Below are positions 25,605 through 34,076 of a stretch of DNA of 64,000 nucleotides, in pieces (the first letter of the stretch is position 1; each line of letters starts with the position of its first letter). Source of the DNA: an uncultured Aquimarina sp. (GTDB taxonomy: Bacteria > Bacteroidota > Bacteroidia > Flavobacteriales > Flavobacteriaceae); NCBI GenBank assembly GCA_947498935.1, contig CANMMM010000010.1, positions 62,001-126,000 of the forward strand, written 5' to 3'. The notes under the pieces were generated by a model that searched no databases, was not told the DNA's origin, and saw only the letters and a list, made by a program, of their open reading frames with translations. A program made the translations under genes and the position numbers.

Positions 25605-25790
25605 TACATTCGATATGGCAGGTCTCCTGACTTACGCAATCGCATCACCTTCCCATAGTCTCACTACAGTGGTATATATAGATACGATCTCTTATTGCGC
25701 ATTACAGTTGCGGGAACAGCTTTGGGATTACACCAAATTCCCTTTTCATCTTAGGTAGTTACTAAGAACCATAACGTAGGAACGAATGTA
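25605..25790 (-). promoter_or_regulatory. Cobalamin riboswitch
   Basis: On the minus strand the aptamer closes with a perfect 8-bp P1 (TACATTCG / CGAATGTA). It contains the conserved core AAAAGGGAATTTGGTGTAAT, CCCGCAACTGTAA and the 3' box GTCAGGAGACCTGCC. Length 186 nt, usual for this class. It lies 152 bases upstream of the 2Fe-2S gene and should repress the downstream cobalamin operon when adenosylcobalamin is abundant. Confidence 0.96.
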
Positions 25791-25848
25791 CTTGATTTCC
25801 TGACAATAACCTATTGCCACCTTCCCAAAGTTTACTTAATTCTATGTT

Positions 25849-25935
25849 GGGCGTTCCCCAAGGGTCGGGCTATCCGCTGTATCTTTTTTGGCTTTTTAAG
25901 AAGCCAAAAAAGGATGCCGCTCCTATCCCTAACGC
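25849..25935 (-). repeat. Dispersed palindromic repeat, copy 4 (type B, inverted)
   Basis: Reads GGGCGTTCCCCAAGGGTCGG at the left and ATCCCTAACGC at the right. The central stem is a long TTTTTTGGC / GCCAAAAAA hairpin, differing from copies 3 and 6 by paired changes. It lies between the P-loop NTPase gene end and the riboswitch promoter. Confidence 0.88.
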
Positions 25936-25955
25936 AGTGATTCGTTATTACACAA

Positions 25956-26501
25956 TCACACCATATTATCTTCTACAAGCATCGATTGAATATATGCCAC
26001 GCGTTCTGCAACAGTTCCCCTAGGCAATACCTGTATGCTAAATCCTAATTGACGATATAAATCCAGTAACTGCGATTGGATAGCACAAGCGTCTGCATAG
26101 GTTTGTAATCGCTGTGGATCTCTGGTATAAATAGCACTCCACAAAGGAGCAACCCATACTGTAGTATGATAATAATCTGTGTATGGAAAATCGAGCAACC
26201 CACTAGGTATCTTAGCTGCACTAGCACGTAGATAGGCTATCACATCTGGCAATCCTCTATCTACAAAAGTATCCTGTACAATCACCTCATCTAATTGGGT
26301 TGTAATTTCACGACTCACTAATGCAGCAAAACCCACTACATCCTCCCATGGAGTACATGTTCCCCCAGTAGTTTGCTGCTGGTGAATCACTGCTCGCGCT
26401 ACTTCTGCTTCGCAAGCATGCCCCGCTGAAGCCAACGCTGCTAGCAAAGTAGTTTTTCCTGTTCCAGGCGCACCTGTAATGATGTATCGTTTAGGCATCA
26501 T
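25956..26501 (-). CDS. P-loop NTPase (AAA_28 family) in the cobalamin operon
   Basis: 181 residues. N-terminal P-loop ITGAPGTGKTTLLAAL (8-23) and IVQDTFVDRGLPDVIAYL with a conserved Asp-Arg, as in the NadR kinase-like AAA_28 group. It overlaps the cbiB start by 11 bases and is the last gene of the cobQ operon. It is not CobU/CobP by motif (no GxxxSGKS followed by the HxxR pattern of that family), although it occupies the position where CobU is often found. Its substrate is unknown. Confidence 0.85.
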   Translation of the reverse strand: MMPKRYIITGAPGTGKTTLLAALASAGHACEAEVARAVIHQQQTTGGTCTPWEDVVGFAALVSREITTQLDEVIVQDTFVDRGLPDVIAYLRASAAKIPSGLLDFPYTDYYHTTVWVAPLWSAIYTRDPQRLQTYADACAIQSQLLDLYRQLGFSIQVLPRGTVAERVAYIQSMLVEDNMV

Positions 26502-27426
26502 AATACAAATAATATCCTAGCGCAATCAGGAATACAAAAACAGCTGTGACCCTATGATTGATCTGTATTACAGTTCGTAATTCCTCTGGGGCTAGCGCTC
26601 TATCTCGATCCCCTATAAAGGGTTTGGGTACCAACTTTCCATGATAGTAGTTCGGTCCACCAAAGGTACACTCCAAAATAGCTGCCAAGGCTGCTTCTGG
26701 ATACCCTGCATTAGGACTAGCATGTTGCTTGCCATAGCGCAGTACAAAAGGAATCTTATGCAACTTACCACTCACTACCAACATCAGTAGCGCGGTAATT
26801 CGGGCAGGGATATAGTTGGCTACATCATCTAGCTTAGCGGCAAACTTACCAAAGTACAGGTAACGATCATTTTTATATCCGATCATAGAGTCTAAGGTAT
26901 TGATCATCTTATACCCCATGGCGCCTGCAATCCCAAATAGTGCGTAATAAAAAAGTGGAGCAATCACCCCGTCACTTAGATTCTCGGACATGGTTTCGAA
27001 TACTGCTTTTTGGATTTGCTGTGCATCCAGCATTTTGGTTTCTCTCCCTACAATCCACGAAAGGCGTTTTCTACCTGCTTCTAATCCCTGTGCCAATGCT
27101 TCGAATACGGCCTTTCCTTCATCTATCAGGCTTTTATTCGCCAATGCATAAAACACAACTACCGATGCTATGAGATCATGTAAGATAGGATACGGCAGCG
27201 TTAACTGCGTAAGCATCCCGAAAAACGCAGCGGTAGCCATCACCAATACTACTGTAAGCAGTATTCCCTTTAGAAGACGATGCGAGTTTTTATTCAACCA
27301 GCGCTCTCCTCTAGCAATACAGTTCCCAAAAAAACGTATGGGATGTGGTAATTTCCGAGGATCTCCTAGCAACAGATCTAATACGTATCCTATAAGTAAG
27401 GGAATGATTATTCGCTGGTATTCCAT
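26491..27426 (-). CDS. cbiB: Adenosylcobinamide-phosphate synthase (CbiB/CobD type)
   Basis: 311 residues of a membrane protein with about five to six hydrophobic segments (IPLLIGYVLDLLLGDP at the N-terminus, LTVVLVMATAAFFGML and others). Family motifs DLLLGDPRKLPHPIRFFG, AVFETMSENLSDGVIAPLFY and NTLDSMIGYKNDRYLYFG are clear. It links the aminopropanol side chain to adenosylcobyric acid. It overlaps both neighbours (19 bases upstream, 11 downstream). Confidence 0.96.
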   Translation of the reverse strand: MEYQRIIIPLLIGYVLDLLLGDPRKLPHPIRFFGNCIARGERWLNKNSHRLLKGILLTVVLVMATAAFFGMLTQLTLPYPILHDLIASVVVFYALANKSLIDEGKAVFEALAQGLEAGRKRLSWIVGRETKMLDAQQIQKAVFETMSENLSDGVIAPLFYYALFGIAGAMGYKMINTLDSMIGYKNDRYLYFGKFAAKLDDVANYIPARITALLMLVVSGKLHKIPFVLRYGKQHASPNAGYPEAALAAILECTFGGPNYYHGKLVPKPFIGDRDRALAPEELRTVIQINHRVTAVFVFLIALGYYLYYDA

Positions 27427-28430
27427 TCTGCTAAAGCATTAACTAACAATTGATTTTGCGCACTGTCTTGACTTGCTATACGGATATAATGCCCATCCAA
27501 TCCTCTAAAATTTGATGCATCTCTAATAAGCAATTGATGTGTATGCACTAGATACTCTTTTAACTGCGTCGCCACAGGCTGTGCCAACCGTACTAAAAAA
27601 TAATTCGTAGGCGAAGGTACAACAGTATACCCTTCTAATGCATCTATCGCTTTTTGGAATGCTGCACTATAGCGAAGTAAGGTCTCCATAGTAGGCACTA
27701 AAGCAGTGTAATGGTCATAAATATAGTTCCCCGCTGCTATCGCCATCGCATTCACACTCCACGGCATGGAGGCTTGTTGTAATTTTTTTTGCCATTGCTC
27801 ACTACACAGTATATATCCCAATCGAAGTCCTGGAATAGAAAACAATTTGGTAAGCGAACGAACTATGATCAGGTTATCGAATTCCTGTAGCAAAACAACA
27901 CTAGAACGAATCTGTGATGTAAAATCGATATACGCTTCATCGATCACAAAGGTAGTGTGTGGATGTGCTGTGACTAACTGCCGAATCTCTGCCACAGTAT
28001 TGCAATACCCATCGGGATTATTAGGGTTGCAGATAAATACCACTTCTGCATCAAAATGTGTATCGAGTACCGCTGCTCTGTCGTAATATACAGGCTGTAC
28101 GCCGTGGCACTGACATGCATCTTCATACTCAGAAAAAGTAGGTGTTCCGATCGCTGCCGTTTGCCCTGCAAACAGTTTTGTGATCAGATAAAAGGCTTCT
28201 GTCGCCCCATTAGTCACCACCACTTGCGTAGCCCTTAACTGATGATGCGCTGTAATACGCGCTGCTAATTCGTCTGCATTGGGCGTGGGATAATTAGCGA
28301 TGGTAGGTAATTGCTCCTGAAGGTGCTGTAGCAATACTGGAGCAGTACGCTGATACCATACATTAGAACTAAAATTAGCTTTGAATACTACCTCGTACCG
28401 ATAGGCGTCGTCTCCGTGTCCGTAGATCAT
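27408..28430 (-). CDS. Aminotransferase, threonine-phosphate decarboxylase type (CobD/CobC)
   Basis: 340 residues, fold type I PLP enzyme related to HisC. Features: NGATEAFYLITKLFAG, FICNPNNPDGY, TFVIDEAYIDF and the PLP-Lys segment VRSLTKLFSIPGLRLGYI. In cobalamin loci this protein decarboxylates threonine phosphate to aminopropanol phosphate for CbiB. It lies between cobQ (4-base overlap) and cbiB. Salmonella calls it CobD and Pseudomonas calls it CobC, so no symbol is set. A HisC activity cannot be excluded by sequence alone, but no histidine genes are near. Confidence 0.9.
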   Translation of the reverse strand: MIYGHGDDAYRYEVVFKANFSSNVWYQRTAPVLLQHLQEQLPTIANYPTPNADELAARITAHHQLRATQVVVTNGATEAFYLITKLFAGQTAAIGTPTFSEYEDACQCHGVQPVYYDRAAVLDTHFDAEVVFICNPNNPDGYCNTVAEIRQLVTAHPHTTFVIDEAYIDFTSQIRSSVVLLQEFDNLIIVRSLTKLFSIPGLRLGYILCSEQWQKKLQQASMPWSVNAMAIAAGNYIYDHYTALVPTMETLLRYSAAFQKAIDALEGYTVVPSPTNYFLVRLAQPVATQLKEYLVHTHQLLIRDASNFRGLDGHYIRIASQDSAQNQLLVNALAEWNTSE

Positions 28431-29908
28431 ACTGTATGTTCCATTTCTGTAATAATAGCTTCTATATCTAGATGCGCATCCAATAAAGCCGCTAATTTAT
28501 CATAATTTTCTTCTTTGTACTGCTGGTAATCAAATGGAGTAGCTACTTTTTCAGTCACGTTGGCATCGCTCAATAATTCTTCGATTACCACAGAATTGTC
28601 TAAAATCCCATGGATATACGTACCCCAGCAGTTGTCCTCCAAGTATCCTTCTCCTTCGGTTCCTATCGTATTTAATGGTGTAGCAGTAGTAGCATACTGC
28701 GTCACCCCCATGTGGATTTCATATCCTTTACAGGGCTGTGTGTGATTTTTGAATCTAAATTCGCATTGCACTGTTTTCTTAGTCCTAGCCAGTACAGTGG
28801 TAATAGGTAGTATCCCTAAACCCGGAATGGATTTCACAGTGCCTTCTACTCCATGAGGGTCTTGAATCATCGTTCCTAGCATTTGATACCCTCCACAAAT
28901 ACCTATAATGTGTTTTTGGGCTGCATGCGCCTGTAGCACCACACTCGCTATTCCTTTTTCTCTCAAGTAGATCAGGTCTTGAATCGTATTTTTACTTCCC
29001 GGTAGAATAATAATATCTGCTGCTGCAATGCGTTCGGGGTCGTCTGAATAAAACAAATGAGTTCTCGGGTCCTTTTCTAGTACATTAAAATCGGTATAAT
29101 TGGAAATATAAGGTACTAATACCACTGCTATATTGATAGCTCCTTCCACAGCTGTTTGTTGTTTCTGCAATAAGCCTACCGAGTCCTCTTCTTCTATATA
29201 AATATCTGTGGCATATGGCAGTACTCCTATTACTGGAATTCCTGTCAATTCTTCTAAGATGGTTTTTCCTGCTTCGAACAGCGCTGCATCTCCTCTAAAT
29301 TTATTGATAATAACTCCTTTAACCAGTGCTTTCTCCCAAGGCTCTAATAATGCTATCGATCCGTATACACTGGCAAACACGCCTCCTTTGTCTATATCTG
29401 CTACCAGATATACTACCGCTCCAGCCGCCGCCGCCATACGCATGTTTACAATATCTCTATGTTTTAGGTTTAATTCACTAATACTGCCTGCCCCCTCTAA
29501 TACGATAGGACTGTACTTAGTGGCTAATCGAAAAAATGCTTTTTTGGCTTCTTCAAACAATTGCGCCTTGTGATTGCCTAGAAAATACTCTTTGGCTGTT
29601 TGACTCCCCACAGGCTTACCATGCAATACGATCTGTGAACTATGCGTACTAGAAGGCTTGAGCAAAATTGGATTCATATCCGTATGACAAGGTATCTTAC
29701 TCGCCTCTGCCTGTACCGCTTGTGCCCTACCGATTTCTAGACCATCGGGAGTCGCAAAACTATTAAGAGACATGTTCTGTGCCTTAAAAGGTGCCGGTGC
29801 ATACCCTTTTTGTTTGAGTAATCTACAGATCCCAGTAACCAATATACTCTTGCCTACATCAGACCCTGTGCCTACAAACATGATAGGTCGTGTTTTTTTC
29901 ATTGCCAT
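28427..29908 (-). CDS. cobQ: Cobyric acid synthase CobQ/CbiP
   Basis: 493 residues. N-terminal P-loop FVGTGSDVGKSILVTG (11-26) and VVLEGAGSISELNLK-type motif; C-terminal glutaminase with Cys in IIGICGGYQMLGTMI (about 340) and late His in GTYIHGILDN. It amidates carboxylates b, d, e and g of adenosylcobyrinate a,c-diamide. It is the first gene of a four-gene operon (overlapping the next by 4 bases). No riboswitch precedes it; instead an isolated terminator-like hairpin and a repeat remnant are found upstream. Confidence 0.96.
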   Translation of the reverse strand: MAMKKTRPIMFVGTGSDVGKSILVTGICRLLKQKGYAPAPFKAQNMSLNSFATPDGLEIGRAQAVQAEASKIPCHTDMNPILLKPSSTHSSQIVLHGKPVGSQTAKEYFLGNHKAQLFEEAKKAFFRLATKYSPIVLEGAGSISELNLKHRDIVNMRMAAAAGAVVYLVADIDKGGVFASVYGSIALLEPWEKALVKGVIINKFRGDAALFEAGKTILEELTGIPVIGVLPYATDIYIEEEDSVGLLQKQQTAVEGAINIAVVLVPYISNYTDFNVLEKDPRTHLFYSDDPERIAAADIIILPGSKNTIQDLIYLREKGIASVVLQAHAAQKHIIGICGGYQMLGTMIQDPHGVEGTVKSIPGLGILPITTVLARTKKTVQCEFRFKNHTQPCKGYEIHMGVTQYATTATPLNTIGTEGEGYLEDNCWGTYIHGILDNSVVIEELLSDANVTEKVATPFDYQQYKEENYDKLAALLDAHLDIEAIITEMEHTV

Positions 29909-29980
29909 TGCTCAGTAAATGAGTTCCAAAATTAATTCTTTTTAGGTAGAATTCCTTTTGCTGGCAGAAGAGTTGTAAAA

Positions 29981-30068
29981 GAAGTGATTCAAACTTTATG
30001 CAATTAGCTGTAAAAATGATCGTTTGCTCCCAAACTTTGTAGTTTTTGAGTTCCGTAGTGCTGCTATA
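29981..30068 (+). repeat. MITE-like element, left-half copy
   Basis: Matches the left half of the full element at 56415-56577 in order: GAAGTGATTCAAACTTTATG, then GCTGTAAAAATGATC, TTGCTCCCAAACTTTGTAG, TTTTTGAGTTCCGTAGTGCT. It has no right end, so it is a truncated copy. Confidence 0.8.
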
Positions 30069-30079
30069 TCAATAAAAAA

Positions 30080-30103
30080 GCCCGAATGCACTAGCATTCG
30101 GGC
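30080..30103 (-). terminator. Strong terminator-like hairpin upstream of cobQ
   Basis: Perfect 10-bp stem GCCCGAATGC / GCATTCGGGC with a 4-nt loop; on the minus strand it is followed by six T residues. No minus-strand gene ends just before it. It may end an unseen small RNA, or act as an attenuator in the cobQ leader. Confidence 0.8.
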
Positions 30104-30512
30104 AAATACTTTTCGTCTGTACCTATTCACAATTCAGACTAAAGATTATTGGCTAAATAGATCTCTCTATTTTTTAAGAAAAAAACGTGCGAGTATCTTA
30201 TTTATTGTTGTAAAATTATAATAATCCTTAATTCCTATAGCCCGTTTTGTATAAAACGTTCTAATTTACATATAAACAACATCTATAATTACATAAACTA
30301 CTTATAATCAAATTTCTAAATCTATTTTATTAAAAATCACTAATTTTTTGATAGCTATAGTATTGTATTAGCAACAAATATTCACCAGAGAAGAAATGCG
30401 ACAAGACGAAATACAGATAAATTGCAGTCATTTTTTTAGAGAATATAAAAAGTAGAGATGAGGTCAATAACAGGCAACGCTTTTTCATTGTATCTTTAGC
30501 TAAAAAAGTCAT
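30104..30512. other. AT-rich gap without a convincing gene
   Basis: About 410 bases with many T/A runs. A minus-strand frame at 30330-30488 could encode a 52-aa hydrophobic peptide starting MKKRCLLLTSSLLFIF, but it lacks other support. A transcript across this gap ending at the hairpin at 30080-30103 is possible. Confidence 0.5.
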
Positions 30513-31406
30513 ATGTCTTCTCAGTCTCGTTTGGATCGTGCTTATGCCAATGCACATGTGATTCCGTTTGATGATCAATCTAAATTTATTTTATTCAGTG
30601 ATTGCCACCGTGGAGACAATAGTTTTGCAGATGATTTTGCTAATAACCGCAATATCTATTTTCATGCTTTGCAGCACTATTATCAAGAAGGCTATACGTA
30701 TTGCGAGTTAGGAGATGGAGATGAGCTATGGGAGAATTTACATTTCAGCACTTTACTCAATGCACATAAGAATGTATATCGATTGCTTCGAAAATTTCAT
30801 CTAGAAAACCGATTACAGATGATCTGGGGAAATCACGATATGGTATATCGTAATCCTGCATATGTACAAAAACACCTCAGTACTTTCTTTGACCCTAAAA
30901 CTGGTAAAGACATTCCACTGTTTCCCGATATCCACTATCATGAAGCGGTACTACTACAACACAAAAACACAGCGCAATCTATCTTTTTATTACATGGACA
31001 TCAGGCCGATTTTATGAACTATGTGGGATGGCGACTGAATCGTTTTCTAGTACGTGTATTATGGAAACCACTACAAATTGTAGGGATTGCAGATCCTACC
31101 AGCCCTGCAAAGAATTACAGAGAAACGATCAAAGTAGAACGTAGACTTAAAAAATGGATTGCTGATCATGAACACCAAATGACGATCGTAGGTCACACCC
31201 ACCGACCTCGATTTCCAGACGCGAATGCGCTACCTTTATTCAATGCGGGTAGTTGCGTACATCCTAGATCGATAACAGGTATCGAAATCGCAGAAGGTCG
31301 TATTTCACTAATCAAATGGCAAATTGATACGAATAGAGATGGTGCTTTAAAGATTATCCGTGTACCACTAGAAGGGCCACAAGCACTTAGTGATTTTAGA
31401 AAGTAG
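30513..31406 (+). CDS. Metallophosphoesterase, LpxH-like
   Basis: 297 residues. Calcineurin-type metal motifs in order: SDCHRGDN, GDGDELWEN, WGNHDMVY, LLHGHQAD and IVGHTHRPRF. LpxH enzymes cleave UDP-2,3-diacylglucosamine in lipid A synthesis; this protein has the same motif spacing but is longer than the usual 240 aa and lacks a clear LpxH signature, so another phosphoesterase of the family is possible. It is a single-gene unit between the AT-rich gap and a convergent terminator. Confidence 0.88.
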   Translation: MSSQSRLDRAYANAHVIPFDDQSKFILFSDCHRGDNSFADDFANNRNIYFHALQHYYQEGYTYCELGDGDELWENLHFSTLLNAHKNVYRLLRKFHLENRLQMIWGNHDMVYRNPAYVQKHLSTFFDPKTGKDIPLFPDIHYHEAVLLQHKNTAQSIFLLHGHQADFMNYVGWRLNRFLVRVLWKPLQIVGIADPTSPAKNYRETIKVERRLKKWIADHEHQMTIVGHTHRPRFPDANALPLFNAGSCVHPRSITGIEIAEGRISLIKWQIDTNRDGALKIIRVPLEGPQALSDFRK

Positions 31407-31462
31407 CACTATGAATCTCAAAAAATCAAGTTAAACGATACAAGATCGTTTGTAAAATAGCT

Positions 31463-31512
31463 AAAAAAACGCACCTTGACTTTTTTTGTTAGGCACACAA
31501 AAAGTCAAGGTG
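31463..31512 (-). terminator. Terminator after nfu
   Basis: 14-bp stem CACCTTGACTTTTT / AAAAAGTCAAGGTG with a 13-nt loop; on the minus strand it ends in a seven-T tract. It lies 20 bases beyond the nfu stop and 65 bases beyond the convergent phosphoesterase gene. Confidence 0.9.
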
Positions 31513-31531
31513 AGCTTAAAGTGTAAACACC

Positions 31532-31771
31532 TTATTCTATATTGATTACCTCTTCTATCTGAGGCGCGTATTTTTTGATGGTCATTTCTACACCAGATTT
31601 TAGTGTCATCTGATTTACACTACACCCTACACAGGCACCTTGTAATTGCACCTTCACACGCTTATCATCTTCGATAGCCACCAAAGAAATATCTCCACCA
31701 TCACTTTTTAGAAAAGGGCGAATTTCTTCGAGAGCTTTTTCTACATTACTTCTTATTTCTTTAGATGTCAT
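31532..31771 (-). CDS. NifU-like Fe-S scaffold (NFU domain)
   Basis: 79 residues, a single NFU domain with the CxxC cluster ligand motif (ACVGCSVNQMTLK, about 50). It begins with MTSKEIRSNVEKALEEIRPF and continues LKSDGGDISLV, both typical. It delivers [4Fe-4S] clusters to apo-proteins. It follows the Mrp-type ATPase by 3 bases, and the pair forms an Fe-S assembly operon. Confidence 0.96.
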   Translation of the reverse strand: MTSKEIRSNVEKALEEIRPFLKSDGGDISLVAIEDDKRVKVQLQGACVGCSVNQMTLKSGVEMTIKKYAPQIEEVINIE

Positions 31772-31774
31772 CTC

Positions 31775-32920
31775 TTATTTTTTTACAGCGGCACAGCCTG
31801 CCATTGTTGTTATCTCTATTGCTTCTGTAGGTGGTAAATTCTCATTTCTAGCGACGACCTCTCTCACCACATTTTTTGTCAATTCATCAAATGCTTTTTC
31901 GATCGGTGTATCGGTTTGCAAAGCAGCGGGTCTACCTACATCTCCTGCTTCTCTAACGCTTTGCACTAATGGGATTTCTCCTAAGAAAGGAACTGCTATA
32001 TCTTCTGCTAGATGCTTAGCACCTTCTTTCCCAAAAATATAATACTTATTATCTGGCAACTCCTCTGGTGTAAAGTAAGCCATATTTTCTATAATTCCTA
32101 ATACGGGTACGTTAATGCTTTCTTGCTGGAACATTGCCACCCCTTTCTTAGCATCTGCTAATGCTACATTCTGTGGTGTACTTACGACTACCGCTCCTGT
32201 AATAGGCAATGATTGCATGATAGACAAATGAATATCTCCTGTACCTGGAGGTAGATCTATAAGCATAAAATCTAATTCCCCCCAAGCAGCATCAAAAATC
32301 ATTTGATTTAACGCTTTGGCAGCCATCGGCCCTCTCCACACAACTGCCTGATTGGGTTGTGTAAAAAATCCTATGGATAGTATTTTTACTCCGTAATTTT
32401 CTACAGGCTTCATCTTAGACTTGTCACCTACACGTACCGATAAAGGACGTTCTCTTTCTACATCAAACATAATCGGTGCAGAAGGCCCATAAATGTCTGC
32501 ATCTAACAATCCCACACTAAAGCCCATTTTAGCCAAGGTTACCGCTAGATTAGAAGTTACTGTAGATTTCCCTACACCTCCCTTACCAGAGGCAACGGCG
32601 ATGATATTTTTAATCCCAGGAATAGGTTTTCCTTTGATTACCGGAGGCTTATTAGGTGCTGTAGCAGCTGGTGCTTCTACTTTGATATTCACCTTTACTT
32701 TTGCTTTTTCATATACTTTTTCATGAATCACTTTCATTATATCTACCTCTGCTCTTTTGCGAATGTTCAATGCAGGTGTAGCAACTACTAAATCTACAAT
32801 AACTTCGTCTCCAAAAGTGATTACATTGGTCACAGCACCACTCTCTACCATATTTTTCCCTTCACCTGCTACAGTGATGGTTTCCAACGCTTTGATAATT
32901 TCAGTTTTTTCTAACTTCAT
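31775..32920 (-). CDS. Mrp/NBP35-type Fe-S cluster carrier ATPase
   Basis: 381 residues. N-terminal DUF59/MIP18-like domain (1-85, KALETITVAGEGKNMVESG), linker, then ParA/MinD-type ATPase with deviant Walker A ASGKGGVGKSTVTSN (about 111-125), LLDADIYGPSAPIMF and LIDLPPGTGDIHLS. The CxxC cluster motif expected after ENMAYF in E. coli Mrp is replaced by TPEELPDNKYY, as I recall for many Bacteroidota. A C-terminal Cys occurs at TMAGCAAV. It forms an operon with nfu. Confidence 0.95.
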   Translation of the reverse strand: MKLEKTEIIKALETITVAGEGKNMVESGAVTNVITFGDEVIVDLVVATPALNIRKRAEVDIMKVIHEKVYEKAKVKVNIKVEAPAATAPNKPPVIKGKPIPGIKNIIAVASGKGGVGKSTVTSNLAVTLAKMGFSVGLLDADIYGPSAPIMFDVERERPLSVRVGDKSKMKPVENYGVKILSIGFFTQPNQAVVWRGPMAAKALNQMIFDAAWGELDFMLIDLPPGTGDIHLSIMQSLPITGAVVVSTPQNVALADAKKGVAMFQQESINVPVLGIIENMAYFTPEELPDNKYYIFGKEGAKHLAEDIAVPFLGEIPLVQSVREAGDVGRPAALQTDTPIEKAFDELTKNVVREVVARNENLPPTEAIEITTMAGCAAVKK

Positions 32921-33089
32921 GTATATAATTTCTTTTTCCAGCCAAGTAGTCGAATATGCGATTACTTCATTGCAAAGATAGGCTGAAAAGTTAACAATCT
33001 AAAACCTTGTTTATCGAATTACGACTATGAATTTTACCTATACAAACAACTACACAACCTATTGATATAATCACTATCTATGCTATTGA

Positions 33090-33437
33090 TTACAGTCCCA
33101 GTTCGAGCGTAGGGTCCCAAAATAGTGCGGTGAATTCTTGTACCTGATCATCCTCCACCGTTATACCTTCATTTTCGAGCAATTGTTGCATAAGGTTTGT
33201 CCCCTGAAAATGATGCTTTCCTGTAAGCACTCCTTTTCTATTGAGCACACGATGCGCAGGAACTTCTTCTAGTTGTGTATGCGAAGCATTCATAGCCCAA
33301 CCTACCATTCTAGCGCTACGTGCAGCCCCAAGATAGTTAGCTATAGCGCCATAAGAAGTAACTCTCCCATAAGGAACTTGTCTGACCACTTCATATACTC
33401 GCTCAAAAAAGTTGGTGGTTTTGTCACTATATTTCAT
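33090..33437 (-). CDS. Alkyltransferase-like protein (MGMT family, no active Cys)
   Basis: 115 residues matching the DNA-binding domain of O6-alkylguanine DNA alkyltransferases: VPYGRVTSYGAIANYLG and ARMVGWAMNAS. The active PCHR motif reads VPAHRVLNRKG here, so Cys is replaced by Ala. Such ATL proteins bind O6-alkylguanine and pass lesions to nucleotide excision repair instead of repairing them. The start overlaps the LysE gene end by 11 bases, indicating co-transcription. Confidence 0.93.
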   Translation of the reverse strand: MKYSDKTTNFFERVYEVVRQVPYGRVTSYGAIANYLGAARSARMVGWAMNASHTQLEEVPAHRVLNRKGVLTGKHHFQGTNLMQQLLENEGITVEDDQVQEFTALFWDPTLELGL

Positions 33438-34062
33438 CCCAGGTGTAGATTATTCTGGCTACGGTAACACATACCAATACTAGCATTAATGCGCCCATAA
33501 AATAATTGGTATACTTAGCAACTACTACCGTTTTCTTTTCGATCTTTAGAAATGACACCACATACAGATATAAGGTAGCAAATGTTCCTGTTGCTGCTGC
33601 AATCCCAAAAATAAAAATATGAACAGCATCATATGCTATTTTTCCACTCACACTTAATGCTGCTGCTACAGCACAAAAATAGGGTATAGGCAATACATTG
33701 ATCACCGACATCATAACCCCTTTAAAGAAGCTACGAGAACCCCCATGTTTGTACACCTTAATTTTGGTATTATTCTTTTTACCTTTTACAAAAAAATAGA
33801 TCGCCATGAATAAGAATAGCACAGCCCCAGTACGCAATAACATGATCCGTACATAAGGATTGTAAAAAATATATTTCGCTAGCAAAACAGCTAATAATGC
33901 CTGAAAAAAAACGACCACAGAAGCGCCTATAGCTACTAATATCCCATTTTTCTTCCCGCGCTCTAAACAGGTTTTAGCCACACTCATATTCACCAAACCT
34001 GGCGGAATCACTCCTACGAATGATGCAAAAAATGTAACTATAAACAGGCGTGTAGTTTCCAA
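33427..34062 (-). CDS. LysE-family exporter
   Basis: 211 residues with about six hydrophobic segments. The N-terminal LysE/RhtB signature is FFASFVGVIPPGLVNMSVAK. The substrate is unknown; family members export amino acids or homoserine lactones. It lies 14 bases after trmB and overlaps the ATL gene by 11 bases, giving a trmB-lysE-ATL operon on the minus strand. Confidence 0.92.
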   Translation of the reverse strand: METTRLFIVTFFASFVGVIPPGLVNMSVAKTCLERGKKNGILVAIGASVVVFFQALLAVLLAKYIFYNPYVRIMLLRTGAVLFLFMAIYFFVKGKKNNTKIKVYKHGGSRSFFKGVMMSVINVLPIPYFCAVAAALSVSGKIAYDAVHIFIFGIAAATGTFATLYLYVVSFLKIEKKTVVVAKYTNYFMGALMLVLVCVTVARIIYTWDEI

Positions 34063-34076
34063 ATTAATGAAGGTGA

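Noticed and set aside
30024..30221. 65-codon plus-strand frame
   Set aside because: It spans the MITE-like half copy and the cobQ leader hairpin.
30104..30512. tRNA gene before the minus-strand terminator
   Set aside because: No T-loop or acceptor-stem pattern could be found on either strand.
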